Origin: Domibacillus sp. PGB-M46
Lineage (GTDB): Bacteria > Bacillota > Bacilli > Bacillales > Domibacillaceae
Length of the DNA: 64,000 bases
Assembly: GCF_022668875.1 (NCBI RefSeq)
Contig: NZ_JAKGCR010000001.1
Location: 186,001 to 250,000, forward strand
Direction: 5' to 3'
The position numbers were made by a program, and so were the translations under genes. The notes under the pieces are model-generated. The model ran no database searches. It saw only the letters and a list, made by a program, of their open reading frames with translations, and had not been told where the DNA came from. Numbering within the stretch: position 1 is the stretch's first letter; the number at the start of each line of letters is the position of its first letter. Positions 36,533 through 47,549 of the stretch are shown piece by piece.

Positions 36533-37735
36533 TTAAATGCCCTCCCCAAACGAATCCTCGTCCGAGCCTGGCGGCGGTGTCTGGCGCAATGAAGACATCC
36601 GCAGTGTAATCGAGCCCGTTTTCGTTTCAGCATCAATCATGAGCTGACGGTCACCCATCACGTTTTCACTTTCAAACTTCAATGATTTTTGGATGCGCTC
36701 ATCTTTTTCTGAAACATGGCCCATTCCTGTTTCCGGCAGCGTCAGCCGGCCTGCGGTTGTGCGAATCTCTCCTTTTACAGCAAGATCCTGCGGTACGTAA
36801 AGTTCAATATTTCCCGTCATGGATTCAGCGCGGACTGCCTCGGCCTGATCTCTTTTCGCATCGTATAGCAGGTTGCCATTAAACGTCTGCAAATCGGCAA
36901 ACCGATAGGTGCCGACCATATGAATCGCACCGTTAAACGTATTAAGCTCTGCCCGTTCTCCTTCACAGTCAATCAGGCGGATCGGGCCGTTTCCTGTTTC
37001 TGCTTCGATCACCGCAATGCGGCTGTTTTTCAATTCTATTTTCCCGTTTCCGGAACGGACCTCAAGCTTCCCTGCTTCTACATCCCTCATATCAAAGGCA
37101 CCATTAAACAGCTTCACCGATGCATCATCCAGTTCCTTTGAAGGGATAAAAAGCGTAATATCTGTTTTCATCAGCTTTAAGCCGACTGAAAGAGACAGTT
37201 TATCTTCGCGGGCATAAAAAATGCTGTTTTTCAAAAAGGACTGTTTTGCTTCTTCTTCCGTAGAAACGCCAAATACTTTCACATGGCATTCCGCTTTTAC
37301 ACCTTCGCCATCCCATGGACGGACGGTAACGGATCCATTCGCTGTCTCAAGCTTTAAACGGCGCGGCGTTACATTTTGCTCATGAAAAACATGTGTAAAT
37401 TCAGTTCCTTTTCCGACAAACGGCATTTCTACATCTTTCAATCGTTTAACAGCTGACTGCATAAACTCGAATAACTTGTCTTTTGACTGAGTAACGGTTT
37501 CGGTTGTCGGGCGCTGGCCGGCCATTTTTTGACCGAACTTCTCCAGTTCTTCAAAAAGGCCGCCCAGATTGAAGCCTTTCGAGCTCTCTTCCTCTTTTGC
37601 TGCAGAAGAACGCGTTTCTTTCTCGCTTGAGATGGTGCTGCCCTTCTCTAAGGCTTCAATCAATTTAACTGCTTCATCCGCTGAAATCACTCCGGATTCA
37701 ACCATTTTTAATATGCGCAGTTTTTCTTCGCTCAT
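36533..37735 (-). CDS. yvlB: DUF4097-family envelope-stress protein YvlB
   Basis: A 400-residue protein, somewhat longer than B. subtilis YvlB. Residues 1-32 form a SHOCT-like helix pair (EEKLRILKMVESGVISADEAVKLIEALEKG). A Ser/Glu-rich linker and helix follow to about 115. Then comes a beta-solenoid DUF4097 adhesin-like domain with repeated short strands (NGSVTVRPWDGEGVKAE, LFNGAFDMRDV, NTFNGAIHMVG). No signal peptide. ATG 37735 has GGGAGG nine bases upstream. A near-perfect sigma-W promoter precedes it. Confidence 0.87.
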   Translation of the reverse strand: MSEEKLRILKMVESGVISADEAVKLIEALEKGSTISSEKETRSSAAKEEESSKGFNLGGLFEELEKFGQKMAGQRPTTETVTQSKDKLFEFMQSAVKRLKDVEMPFVGKGTEFTHVFHEQNVTPRRLKLETANGSVTVRPWDGEGVKAECHVKVFGVSTEEEAKQSFLKNSIFYAREDKLSLSVGLKLMKTDITLFIPSKELDDASVKLFNGAFDMRDVEAGKLEVRSGNGKIELKNSRIAVIEAETGNGPIRLIDCEGERAELNTFNGAIHMVGTYRFADLQTFNGNLLYDAKRDQAEAVRAESMTGNIELYVPQDLAVKGEIRTTAGRLTLPETGMGHVSEKDERIQKSLKFESENVMGDRQLMIDAETKTGSITLRMSSLRQTPPPGSDEDSFGEGI

Positions 37736-37770
37736 CAATGTAAACCTCCCGTTTTTCGTTTCTATTCGTA

Positions 37771-37798
37771 TATACGAACGCTCTATCAAAAGGTTTCA
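37771..37798 (-). promoter_or_regulatory. Sigma-W promoter of yvlB-yvlD
   Basis: TGAAAC (37793-37798), exactly 16 bases, CGTATA (37771-37776): this is the ECF sigma-W consensus. It starts 3 bases past the uvrA stop codon. B. subtilis yvlABCD is a known sigma-W target. Confidence 0.88.
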
Positions 37799-37800
37799 TT

Positions 37801-40653
37801 TTATTCTGCTTTGACAGCCATACGCTCACGATCACGCTCTAAAATTTTCTTCAAATAGTGACCTGTATGCGATTCCTTCGTCGCGGCGATGTCTTCAGGC
37901 GTGCCGGATGCTACGATCGTTCCGCCTTTATCGCCTCCTTCAGGACCAAGGTCGACAAGATAATCGGCCGCCTTAATCACATCAAGATTGTGCTCAATAA
38001 CCAGCACCGTATCGCCATTATCAACGAGGCGCTGCAGTACTTGAAGAAGCCGGGCAATATCATCGGTATGCAGGCCTGTGGTCGGCTCATCCAAAATATA
38101 AAACGAGCGGCCGGTCGAGCGGCGGTGCAGCTCGGATGCCAGTTTAACACGCTGCGCTTCCCCGCCGGACAAGGTAGTGGCCGGCTGTCCAAGCGTAATA
38201 TAGCCGAGGCCGACATCTGCAATGGTTTGAAGCTTCCGGCTGATTTTCGGAATGTTTTCAAAGAACTCAAGCGCATCTTCAACGGTCATTTCAAGTACAT
38301 CTGAGATGCTTTGGCCTTTGTATTTTACTTCAAGCGTTTCCCGGTTATACCGTTTGCCATGACATACTTCACACGGTACGTATACATCCGGCAGAAAATG
38401 CATTTCAATTTTAATGATGCCGTCTCCGCGGCATGCTTCACAGCGGCCGCCTTTTACGTTAAAGCTGAAACGGCCTTTTTTGTACCCGCGTACCTTCGCT
38501 TCGTTTGTCTGCGCGAACACATCCCGAATGTCATCAAAAACACCCGTATAAGTGGCCGGGTTGGAACGCGGCGTGCGGCCGATCGGCGACTGGTCAATAT
38601 CAATGACTTTATCGAGCTGATCGATTCCTTTCACTTCTTTATGGGCGCCTGGACGCGCTTTTGCCCGGTTCAGCTTTTGCGCCAGTGCTTTATAAAGGAT
38701 CTCGTTAATGAGCGTACTTTTTCCTGAACCTGATACACCTGTTACAGCTGTAAATACACCGAGCGGGAATTTTGCTTTTACATTTTTTAAATTGTTTTCT
38801 TTCGCGCCAATGACTTCAACCCAGCGGCCATCCGGCTTGCGCCGCTCCTCCGGAAGAGGAATGTACTTATCGCCCGACAAGTACTGGCCGGTGAGTGATT
38901 TTTCATTTTTCATTACTTCTTCCGGTGTGCCCGCCGCAATAACCGAGCCGCCGTGAACACCTGCGCCCGGGCCGATATCGATCAAATAGTCGGCTGCAAT
39001 CATGGTGTCTTCATCATGCTCAACAACAATAAGGGTGTTGCCAATATCGCGCATATTCTGCATCGTGCGAATCAAGCGGTCATTATCACGCTGATGAAGG
39101 CCGATAGAAGGTTCGTCTAAAATGTACAGTACACCGGTCAGGCGTGAGCCAATTTGCGTGGCGAGCCGGATCCGCTGCGCTTCTCCACCGGAAAGTGTGC
39201 CGGCTGCACGGCTTAATGTCAGATAATCAAGGCCGACATCAATTAAAAATCCAAGCCGTTCGCAAATTTCCCGCAGTACAAGGCGGGCAATTTGCATTTC
39301 CTTTTCAGTCAGCTCAATATCTTTGAAAAAGTCAGCTGCTTCTTGAATGGAAAAAGCAGTCGTATCAGAAATGGTTAAATCGTTAATTTTAACGGCCAGG
39401 CTTTCTTTTTTCAGCCGCTGTCCTTTACAAGTCGGGCACTTCGATTCACCCATATACTTTTCCATTTGTTCCCGTATATACTCCGAGCTTGTTTCTTTGT
39501 AGCGGCGCTCTACATTGCTGAGTACACCTTCAAAGACGATATGGTTGTCCCGGATCTGCCCGAAGTCATTTTCATACCGAAAACGGATGCGGTCCTTTCC
39601 AGAACCATTCAAAAGTTTATCCTTATGCTCTTCTGGAAGTTCTTTCCACGCTGTATCCATATCAATCTTATAATGCGTGCAAACCGCTTTTAAAAGCTGC
39701 GGATAATATTGAGAGCTGATCGGTTCCCATGGAGCAATCGCATTCTCGTTTAAAGACAGGTCTTTATCAGGAACCACTAAATCTGCATCTACTTTTTTCT
39801 TCATGCCCAGCCCATCGCAGGATGGGCAGGCGCCGAATGGGCTGTTAAATGAAAACATACGCGGTTCCAGTTCCCCAACCGAAAATCCGCAATGCGGGCA
39901 GGCATGGTGCTCACTAAACAGCATTTCTTCTTCACCGATTACATCGACGATGACATTTCCTTCACCAAGACGAAGAGCCGTTTCGATCGAATCCGCCAGA
40001 CGCGCTTCCACCCCTTCTTTTACGACGATCCGGTCAATAATCACTTCAATCGAATGCTTTTTGTTTTTTTCCAGTTCAATCTCTTCTTCTAAATCACGCA
40101 TATCTCCATTTACACGCACCCGGACATACCCTTGTCGTTTTATGTCCTCAAACACTTTCGCATGTGTGCCTTTACGGCCGGAGACAACCGGGGCGAGCAC
40201 TTGAATTTTAGTTCGTTCCTCAAGCTCCATGACCCGGTCGACCATCTGGCCGATCGTCTGGGAAGTAATTTCAATGCCGTGGATCGGACAGATAGGCCGC
40301 CCAACCCGTGCATATAAAAGACGCAGGTAATCATAAATTTCTGTTACGGTTCCTACGGTCGAACGCGGATTGCGGCTCGTAGTTTTCTGATCGATGGAAA
40401 TCGCCGGTGATAACCCCTCGATAGAGTCGACATCCGGTTTATCCATCTGCCCTAAAAACTGGCGGGCGTAGGCAGACAGCGATTCTACATAACGCCGCTG
40501 TCCTTCCGCATAAATGGTATCAAAGGCAAGCGATGATTTTCCCGATCCGGACAAGCCGGTCAATACGACCAGCTGGTCACGCGGAATGGTTATATCAATA
40601 TTTTTTAAATTATGGGCACGTGCCCCTTTTACAGATATATGATCAATGGCCAT
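37801..40653 (-). CDS. uvrA: Excinuclease ABC subunit A
   Basis: Damage-recognition ATPase of nucleotide excision repair, 950 residues. Two ABC modules: Walker [13 protein letters not shown] near 31 and [13 protein letters not shown] near 640; two ABC signatures [12 protein letters not shown] and [12 protein letters not shown]. Zinc modules [10 protein letters not shown]...CPSC and CEACRGDG...CEVC. Ends with a charged tail. GAGGTG precedes the ATG; uvrB is 10 bases upstream, so uvrBA is one operon. Confidence 0.99.
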   Translation of the reverse strand: MAIDHISVKGARAHNLKNIDITIPRDQLVVLTGLSGSGKSSLAFDTIYAEGQRRYVESLSAYARQFLGQMDKPDVDSIEGLSPAISIDQKTTSRNPRSTVGTVTEIYDYLRLLYARVGRPICPIHGIEITSQTIGQMVDRVMELEERTKIQVLAPVVSGRKGTHAKVFEDIKRQGYVRVRVNGDMRDLEEEIELEKNKKHSIEVIIDRIVVKEGVEARLADSIETALRLGEGNVIVDVIGEEEMLFSEHHACPHCGFSVGELEPRMFSFNSPFGACPSCDGLGMKKKVDADLVVPDKDLSLNENAIAPWEPISSQYYPQLLKAVCTHYKIDMDTAWKELPEEHKDKLLNGSGKDRIRFRYENDFGQIRDNHIVFEGVLSNVERRYKETSSEYIREQMEKYMGESKCPTCKGQRLKKESLAVKINDLTISDTTAFSIQEAADFFKDIELTEKEMQIARLVLREICERLGFLIDVGLDYLTLSRAAGTLSGGEAQRIRLATQIGSRLTGVLYILDEPSIGLHQRDNDRLIRTMQNMRDIGNTLIVVEHDEDTMIAADYLIDIGPGAGVHGGSVIAAGTPEEVMKNEKSLTGQYLSGDKYIPLPEERRKPDGRWVEVIGAKENNLKNVKAKFPLGVFTAVTGVSGSGKSTLINEILYKALAQKLNRAKARPGAHKEVKGIDQLDKVIDIDQSPIGRTPRSNPATYTGVFDDIRDVFAQTNEAKVRGYKKGRFSFNVKGGRCEACRGDGIIKIEMHFLPDVYVPCEVCHGKRYNRETLEVKYKGQSISDVLEMTVEDALEFFENIPKISRKLQTIADVGLGYITLGQPATTLSGGEAQRVKLASELHRRSTGRSFYILDEPTTGLHTDDIARLLQVLQRLVDNGDTVLVIEHNLDVIKAADYLVDLGPEGGDKGGTIVASGTPEDIAATKESHTGHYLKKILERDRERMAVKAE

Positions 40654-40663
40654 GAGGGCACCT

Positions 40664-42640
<1,977 letters not shown>

Positions 42641-42762
42641 CGCATTGTCCCCCTGTCTATATCCGTTCTTCTTTCTTTTATACTTCCCATTTTATCATGA
42701 TCGAAACAAAAAAAGCCAACAAAAAGCACACACCTGTTCGGAATGCGTGTTTTTGCGTCGAT

Positions 42763-42792
42763 AAAAAAAACACCGAATCCATTTCGGTGTCA
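42763..42792 (-). terminator. Terminator after csbA
   Basis: ACACCGAA (42770-42777) pairs with TTCGGTGT (42783-42790), followed by eight Ts on the minus strand; overlaps the csbA stop. It separates csbA from uvrBA. Confidence 0.85.
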
Positions 42793-43026
42793 ATTCAGCT
42801 TTACCTTCAGCCGTTTCATCATTCGGTTAGACAGCCAAAGGCCGGCTGTAATAGAAAAAGCGTCCATTACGATCAATTCCCACGTATGGGTATATCCTTT
42901 ATAGGCAGATGCGGCAATCAGTGCGACTGTCAAAATAACGCCAAGAAACTGGTTGTATGTTACACGTGAAAACAGTAAAACAAGCAAAGCCGGCATAAAC
43001 ATTGCCAGAATCAGCTGATCCACCAT
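42790..43026 (-). CDS. csbA: CsbA-family small membrane protein
   Basis: A 78-residue membrane protein with two to three hydrophobic segments (LILAMFMPALLVLLFSRV, FLGVILTVALIAASAYKGYT, WELIVMDAFSITAGLWLS) matching CsbA. In B. subtilis csbA lies before uvrB and depends on sigma-B. No GTTT/GGGTAT sigma-B pair is visible here. GGGAGGG precedes ATG 43026 (or ATG 43029). Function unknown. Confidence 0.85.
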   Translation of the reverse strand: MVDQLILAMFMPALLVLLFSRVTYNQFLGVILTVALIAASAYKGYTHTWELIVMDAFSITAGLWLSNRMMKRLKVKLN

Positions 43027-43092
43027 CATGCCCTCCCAAGTTTTTTCTTTTATCATACTGGATTTTTCTTTTTTCGGAAAGATTGGATTTTA

Positions 43093-43728
43093 TTATGACC
43101 GGTTAATAATGCGCTCTGTTAAATCTCGAAGCTCACTGTGCGGCATAAATTTCTCAGCCAGCATATCCGGCATAATATGGTCGATAAAATACTGTACACA
43201 ATGAAGATCTTGAAATTTTAAAATCGTATTGAGCGCTTCTTCGTAAATTTCAAAGAAAAGCGGGTCTGGATTTCGTTTTAAAATTTCTCCATACGCTTCA
43301 TACAGCAAATCCACTTTATCGGCTACTGACAAAATGCGTCCTTCAAGCGTGCCGTCTTTCCCTTCTTTTAAACGCCTAAAATAGGCTTGATGGAACTCCG
43401 GCGGAAATTCTGCTTCAATAAAGCGGCGTGCCATTTTTTCTTCTACCTGCGAAAACAGCTCTTTTAATTCTGTTGTCGCATACTTCACCGGCGTTTTAAT
43501 ATCTCCGGTAAACAACTCCGCATAATCGTGGTTGAGTGCTTTTTCATATAAAGACCGCCAGTCCACTGTTGCGCCTTTCATTTCCTCAACTGTGCCTAAA
43601 AATTGAGCGATTTTTGTAACCTTGAATGAATGAGCCGCCACATTATGGCTTTGAAATTTAAACTTCCCCGGCAGGCGGTATAAATGCTCAAGATCTGATA
43701 GTGTTTTAAAGTATGTATGTACCCCCAT
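43093..43728 (-). CDS. HD-domain phosphohydrolase, YfbR-like
   Basis: A 211-residue HD-superfamily protein of the YfbR/HD_2-like type. The metal site is HSFKVTKIA near residue 36 and HDYAELFTGDI near 70, with a distal Asp in ILSVADKVDLLYEAY near 140. E. coli YfbR is a dNMP 5'-nucleotidase; the substrate here is inferred only by family. AGGAG is 8 bases before ATG 43728. Confidence 0.8.
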   Translation of the reverse strand: MGVHTYFKTLSDLEHLYRLPGKFKFQSHNVAAHSFKVTKIAQFLGTVEEMKGATVDWRSLYEKALNHDYAELFTGDIKTPVKYATTELKELFSQVEEKMARRFIEAEFPPEFHQAYFRRLKEGKDGTLEGRILSVADKVDLLYEAYGEILKRNPDPLFFEIYEEALNTILKFQDLHCVQYFIDHIMPDMLAEKFMPHSELRDLTERIINRS

Positions 43729-43811
43729 GATACCCACTCCTTTTCTAATGAAGAAACCTGTTCATTTTCTGTAAGGTATGATGACTATTGTAACGGCAAA
43801 TAAACAGAAAA

Positions 43812-43856
43812 AAAAGAAAAATCCACTCTGTTATGGAACAACAGGTGGATTTTTGT
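43812..43856 (-). terminator. Terminator of the YhfH-like gene
   Basis: AATCCAC-CTGTT stem with its complement around a 7-base loop, T-rich stretch behind on the minus strand. Confidence 0.75.
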
Positions 43857-43885
43857 ATTGAATCCGATTACATTCTCTGAAAAAG

Positions 43886-44014
43886 TTACTCTTCTACTTT
43901 ACTTAAACAGCGTTCACATTCCGTATGGTACGACTCATGCTGCTCTGTTATCTGTGCTCCGCACTGGCAGCACTCTTTCCCCGGGATATTACGGTAAAAT
44001 TCTAACGGCATCAT
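43886..44014 (-). CDS. YhfH-like small zinc-ribbon protein
   Basis: A 42-residue protein with two cysteine pairs: KECCQCGAQ near residue 15 and TECERCLSK near 33, separated by an EQHESYH segment. This matches the YhfH family pattern (FxKNLPxKxCxxCGxxxxEQHECYxxxCxxC), where the pairs should hold a zinc ion. AAGGGGG lies 8 bases before ATG 44014. It has its own promoter (44062-44090) and terminator, so it is a complete single-gene unit. Function unknown. Confidence 0.82.
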   Translation of the reverse strand: MMPLEFYRNIPGKECCQCGAQITEQHESYHTECERCLSKVEE

Positions 44015-44061
44015 GTTCATGTCCCCCTTGTGATTTTTGGTTGATGTGTTGCTGTATATTT

Positions 44062-44090
44062 ATTGTATTATAACAGATATAATAAGTCAA
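44062..44090 (-). promoter_or_regulatory. Promoter of the YhfH-like gene
   Basis: TTGACT (44085-44090), 17 bases, TACAAT (44062-44067). A second TATAAT (44067-44072) overlaps but its spacing would be too short. Confidence 0.7.
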
Positions 44091-44120
44091 TGTGTGTTAT
44101 ATAATATATTTGTTTTTTTG

Positions 44121-44153
44121 CAATATAAAAACGCCCTTCGAAAAGGGCGTTTA
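44121..44153 (-). terminator. Terminator after minJ
   Basis: AAACGCCCTT pairs with AAGGGCGTTT, then a T-run on the minus strand; starts at the minJ stop. Confidence 0.8.
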
Positions 44154-45344
44154 ATCAGAAAACACGGAGTCATCCAGATATTCTTTTTCTTCAGGCGCAA
44201 ATAGCAGGCCAAGCTCATGGTGTTCATTTTCATAAATAGAGCCTTGCGTAAATCGAACCTGCCCGTTTGTGCCAATCACTTCAAGCTTGCAATAAGCAGC
44301 ATTTTTCTGCAGCGCTTTATAAAATTCTGTTTCTGTCCCTACCGGTATCCCGTTTACTTTTGTGATAATTTCACCAATCATCAGCCCCATCTTTCGAGCA
44401 GGCGCTCCCGGGAGAACGCCCACTACCATGATTCCTTTCGGCTGGGTTGTAAAAAAGTACGGACGGTGCTTTTCATAGCTGAAATGCCGGCGGGTAATTG
44501 CCATGCGCGCAATAGCTGCGAATAAAACAGCGGCCGCGGACAGCTGCCATAACCAATAAGAACCGGCCGCAATAAGCAATGTCAGAGCACCGGCCCAAAT
44601 AACACTTTTACCCGTCGCCTGTACAGCCAGCGCTGGAAGTGTACTGCGCACAGTCATTGAAAAGCCGACTAGAAACGGAAATAAGATCAGGTAGTAATGC
44701 TCGGCGCCAATCGGGATTACCGGCCACCAATTTGCAAATGATTCAAGCGGGCGGGCTCCCGGAACCGGGAGAAATACTGGAACAAGCCAAAGGCGCCGCG
44801 CCAGATGAACCGCCGTTTTTTGTCCGCGCTTACTCATCTCCAGGCGCGGCGACGTTCCCTGATAACCGCGCTTATGAATCAGCACCCCTTCGGCTATTAC
44901 CAGAAGTGCCGTGATAAGGGCTAGAATAGATAAAATGCTTTCTATTTTCAAAGGTTCATAGGAAATAAATGAATATCCCGCGTAATCGGCCAGAATAAAT
45001 ACAGCATAAGCAGCTGTTAAGGTCCAGGCAGGCGACAGCAGAAAAAAGCCGCCAATACTGAAGATAATAAACAGCGCTGCCATAAAGCTGAGCAGGTCAG
45101 CCGGTAAAGCCAGGCCAAGGCCAAGAGAAATAATAGACAGCACGAGACCTACTGCCAGGCTCGATGGCAAAATAAACCGGATTTCTTGATATATATCATA
45201 TACGCGTGTACCGAAGTCCTTGCGTTCACGCGTAACACGAAACATGCCGACTACAAAAGCCAGAACAAATGAAAAATAAAAGACAGGGTGAAGCAATAAT
45301 CTTCCTGCAGCCGTAATGAGCTGCATGAGCCAGTCCAAAGCCAT
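44151..45344 (-). CDS. minJ: Cell-division topological determinant MinJ
   Basis: Polytopic membrane protein with a C-terminal PDZ domain, 397 residues, the B. subtilis MinJ length. About six to eight hydrophobic segments cover residues 1-300, including LLLHPVFYFSFVLAFVVGMFRVTRERKDFG at the start, a MinJ hallmark. The PDZ domain is near 315-385 (GIMVVGVLPGAPARKMGLMIGEIITKVNGIPV). MinJ bridges DivIVA and MinD at the division site. GGAGGG precedes ATG 45344. A gene for a CtpB-type protease, often nearby in Bacillus, is not seen. Confidence 0.9.
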   Translation of the reverse strand: MALDWLMQLITAAGRLLLHPVFYFSFVLAFVVGMFRVTRERKDFGTRVYDIYQEIRFILPSSLAVGLVLSIISLGLGLALPADLLSFMAALFIIFSIGGFFLLSPAWTLTAAYAVFILADYAGYSFISYEPLKIESILSILALITALLVIAEGVLIHKRGYQGTSPRLEMSKRGQKTAVHLARRLWLVPVFLPVPGARPLESFANWWPVIPIGAEHYYLILFPFLVGFSMTVRSTLPALAVQATGKSVIWAGALTLLIAAGSYWLWQLSAAAVLFAAIARMAITRRHFSYEKHRPYFFTTQPKGIMVVGVLPGAPARKMGLMIGEIITKVNGIPVGTETEFYKALQKNAAYCKLEVIGTNGQVRFTQGSIYENEHHELGLLFAPEEKEYLDDSVFSD

Positions 45345-45435
45345 AAAAGTCCCTCCAGAGCGTTGCACAAAAGTCTTTCTCTCTATTGTATCAGAAAGCT
45401 TCTGCAATCGTTAACAGACTTATGGCGCTTTTTCA

Positions 45436-46566
45436 TCAAGCTTCGCTGAGCGCCTTTTCAAACTGACCGATAATGTCTTCTGCTTCTTCAATACCAATTG
45501 AAATACGAACGGTTTTCTCAGAAACACCGACGGCTGCTTTTTCTTCTGCATTAAGTGAACGGTGGGAAGTGCCAAACGGCCATGAAACAGATGTTTCTAC
45601 ACCGGCAAGCGACGGAACAATCCCGATCCAGCCAAGTGAGCGGAAAAAAGCAAATTCGTCTGTATCTTTCGCCAGGTCAATCGTAACGATCGCTCCATTT
45701 CCCCGCTCAGATACGCCTTTTGGATAAAAAACTTTTTCTACTTTTGAATGAGTACGGAGCCAGTCTGCCACTTTCTCTGCATTGGCAGCCTGGCGCTCCA
45801 TCCGCAAGCCAAGCGTTTTGGCTCCCCGGCATGCGAGCCATGATTCAAACGGGCTTAAGTTCATGCCAATGTTCACAACACGACTTCTCGCTGCTTGTAT
45901 GTATTCTTCCTTTCCAACTACAACACCTGCTGACACGTCACTGTGTCCGCCGATATATTTTGTCGCTGAGTGAACCACGAGATCTGCACCTAACTCGTAA
46001 GGCTTGATTAAAAACGGAGTGGCAAACGTATTATCTACCATTAAAACAAGTTCTTTTTTCTTGGCAAGAGCCGATACTTCTGCTATATTCTCAACACGCA
46101 AAAACGGGTTTGTGATTGATTCTGTATACAGCATAACCGTTTCCGGACGGATGGCCGCTTCCACAGCTGACAGGTCTTCAAAATCTACAAACGAAGTTTC
46201 AATGCCCATACGCGACAGCTCTTCTTTCATCGCATAAAACGTGCCGCCATATACATCCTGCGCGGCTACAATGTGATCGCCGCTTTTGGCCACAGCCAGA
46301 ACTGCAGCTGTAATCGCACCAAGGCCAGATGACGCTGCTACTCCTTCTGGTGCTCCTTCAAGACGTGCTGTAATATTGGCCAGCTCATCTGCATTAGGAT
46401 TGCCGACACGTGTATACAGATAAGGGGATTCCCCATTATAATAGCCTTCCATTTCTTCCAAGCTGTTGAATGCAAACACAGATGTCTGGTAAATCGGCGT
46501 AACCTTGCTTTGAATATTTTTCGGCAGCTTTTCGCCATGTAATGCTTTTGTGTTAAAAGAATCCAT
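45436..46566 (-). CDS. Cys/Met metabolism PLP enzyme (cystathionine gamma-synthase/lyase type)
   Basis: Trans-sulfuration-family PLP enzyme, 376 residues. SSGLGAITAAVLA and the Tyr in SPYLYTRVGNPN contact the cofactor; the Schiff-base lysine is in HSATKYIGGHSDVSAG near residue 199. Compared with MetB/MetC the C-terminal domain is altered: the usual PSHPxHxxAxxQMxGxGG stretch is missing between VFYPKG and GAIVTIDL, and SLIxHPASMTH is replaced by TSVSWPFGTSHRSL. That argues for a divergent subgroup, so the reaction (gamma-synthase, beta- or gamma-lyase) is left open. No SAM riboswitch or T-box fits in the short upstream gap. Confidence 0.82.
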   Translation of the reverse strand: MDSFNTKALHGEKLPKNIQSKVTPIYQTSVFAFNSLEEMEGYYNGESPYLYTRVGNPNADELANITARLEGAPEGVAASSGLGAITAAVLAVAKSGDHIVAAQDVYGGTFYAMKEELSRMGIETSFVDFEDLSAVEAAIRPETVMLYTESITNPFLRVENIAEVSALAKKKELVLMVDNTFATPFLIKPYELGADLVVHSATKYIGGHSDVSAGVVVGKEEYIQAARSRVVNIGMNLSPFESWLACRGAKTLGLRMERQAANAEKVADWLRTHSKVEKVFYPKGVSERGNGAIVTIDLAKDTDEFAFFRSLGWIGIVPSLAGVETSVSWPFGTSHRSLNAEEKAAVGVSEKTVRISIGIEEAEDIIGQFEKALSEA

Positions 46567-46611
46567 TGTTGTCCACTCCTTTTCATCTGTCCATTATATT
46601 CCGAAAATTGC

Positions 46612-46643
46612 ACAAAAACAATCCGCCCTCACATGAGCGGATT
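46612..46643 (-). terminator. Terminator after the ResA-like gene
   Basis: ATCCGC (46621-46626) pairs with GCGGAT (46637-46642), followed by TGTTTTTG on the minus strand. Confidence 0.65.
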
Positions 46644-47181
46644 AGCGGATTAGCTCTTTCATCATCGGTTCGTCCATCGGACCAACGATTTTTTGGGATA
46701 CCGTGCCTTCTTCATCAAGCACGTATGTAGTAGGGATTGTATACACATCATACTCTTCTGTTACTGCACCGCTTTCGTCGAGCAGCACAGGAAACGTGAT
46801 ATCGTATTGATGGGCAAATTCCCCCGCTTTAGACGAACTTTCTTCTATATTAACGGCCAGTATCTCAACATTGTCCGGCTTTTCCTCATAAAAGGCCTGC
46901 ATGTGAGGCATTTCGTCTTTACACGGGGGACACCATGTTGCCCAAAAATTTAAAAACACTTTCTTCCCTTTGTAATCCGACAGCTTCACCTTTTCCCCAT
47001 CTATTGTTTCCAAATGAAAGTCTGGTGCTTTCTCTCCGATTGCAATACCGTTTTTGTCGTTTGTCACGGCCAGCCCTTTTTCACCGATATCCGTTACATC
47101 TTTACGATCTTCATACAACCGAAAGCCGGCCAGCCCTATTAAAAGAATGAGCAGTGCGATGCCTAGCCACTTCTTGCGCAT
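46642..47181 (-). CDS. Membrane-anchored thiol-disulfide oxidoreductase, ResA/TlpA type
   Basis: A 179-residue extracytoplasmic thioredoxin. A single N-terminal membrane segment (WLGIALLILLIGLAGF, 5-20) anchors it. The AhpC/TSA-type domain begins IGEKAPDFHLETIDG, the redox centre is WATWCPPCKDEMP near residue 80, and the cis-Pro is in YTIPTTYVLD. ResA reduces apocytochrome c; StoA has a similar build and serves spore cortex assembly, so either role is possible. The resBC cytochrome maturation genes are not adjacent. GGAGGAG precedes ATG 47181; longer frames are rejected. Confidence 0.88.
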   Translation of the reverse strand: MRKKWLGIALLILLIGLAGFRLYEDRKDVTDIGEKGLAVTNDKNGIAIGEKAPDFHLETIDGEKVKLSDYKGKKVFLNFWATWCPPCKDEMPHMQAFYEEKPDNVEILAVNIEESSSKAGEFAHQYDITFPVLLDESGAVTEEYDVYTIPTTYVLDEEGTVSQKIVGPMDEPMMKELIR

Positions 47182-47272
47182 ATGCGTCTCCTCCAGCAGA
47201 TTTTGATCATTCCCCACTTCTTCCATCATATCATATGACCGTTTTCCGCTACTTATCTGCAAACAGCAGAAA

Positions 47273-47303
47273 AACAAAAAAAAGCCGCTATAAAGCGGCT
47301 TTC
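47273..47303 (-). terminator. Terminator of the YjcZ-type gene
   Basis: AAGCCGCT/AGCGGCTT stem with eight Ts after it on the minus strand. Confidence 0.82.
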
Positions 47304-47308
47304 CTGCA

Positions 47309-47416
47309 TTAAAATCCCCAGCCAACATATGCTGCGCCCACGATGATAAGTAGAATAAACAATACGACTACAAGCGCGAATCCGCTGCCGTACCCGTTTT
47401 CTTTGTATTCGCCCAT
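47309..47416 (-). CDS. YjcZ-family small sporulation protein
   Basis: A 35-residue protein, Gly-rich N-terminus ([12 protein letters not shown]) then one membrane segment [20 protein letters not shown]. This is the pattern of the YjcZ/SscA family of small spore-associated proteins, often missed in annotation. GGGAGGTGG is 6 bases before the ATG and a terminator follows, so it is a single-gene unit. Exact function unknown. Confidence 0.85.
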   Translation of the reverse strand: MGEYKENGYGSGFALVVVLFILLIIVGAAYVGWGF

Positions 47417-47493
47417 GTTTCTCCACCTCCCTGTCCATTACACTTACAGCGTATGCACAAAGGAAGAAGCCGGAAGGGCAAGCCGCCTAGATC

Positions 47494-47549
47494 AAAAAAA
47501 AAGTGCCCGTCCCCTCCTGCTTTTGAGCAGGGAAGACAAGCACTTTTTC
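47494..47549 (-). terminator. Terminator after the M23 gene
   Basis: Interrupted long hairpin (GTGC/GCAC outside, CCTGC/GCAGG inside) with nine Ts after it on the minus strand; ends ftsE-ftsX-M23. Confidence 0.75.

Noticed and set aside
37765-37780. Palindrome TTCGTATATACGAA as a LexA site
   Set aside because: Its arms run opposite to the CGAAC...GTTCG order; the bases are better explained as the sigma-W -10 region.
42727-42740. Possible LexA/DinR box before uvrB
   Set aside because: CGAACAGGTGTGTG matches only the first half of CGAAC-N4-GTTCG, and it is about 90 bases upstream inside a hairpin-like region; too weak to call.
43027-43092. Sigma-B promoter for csbA
   Set aside because: The B. 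subtilis gene is sigma-B dependent, but no GTTT...GGGTAT pair with suitable spacing is visible here.
46567-46641. SAM riboswitch or T-box before the PLP enzyme
   Set aside because: The gap is too short and is mostly terminator; no riboswitch stems are present.
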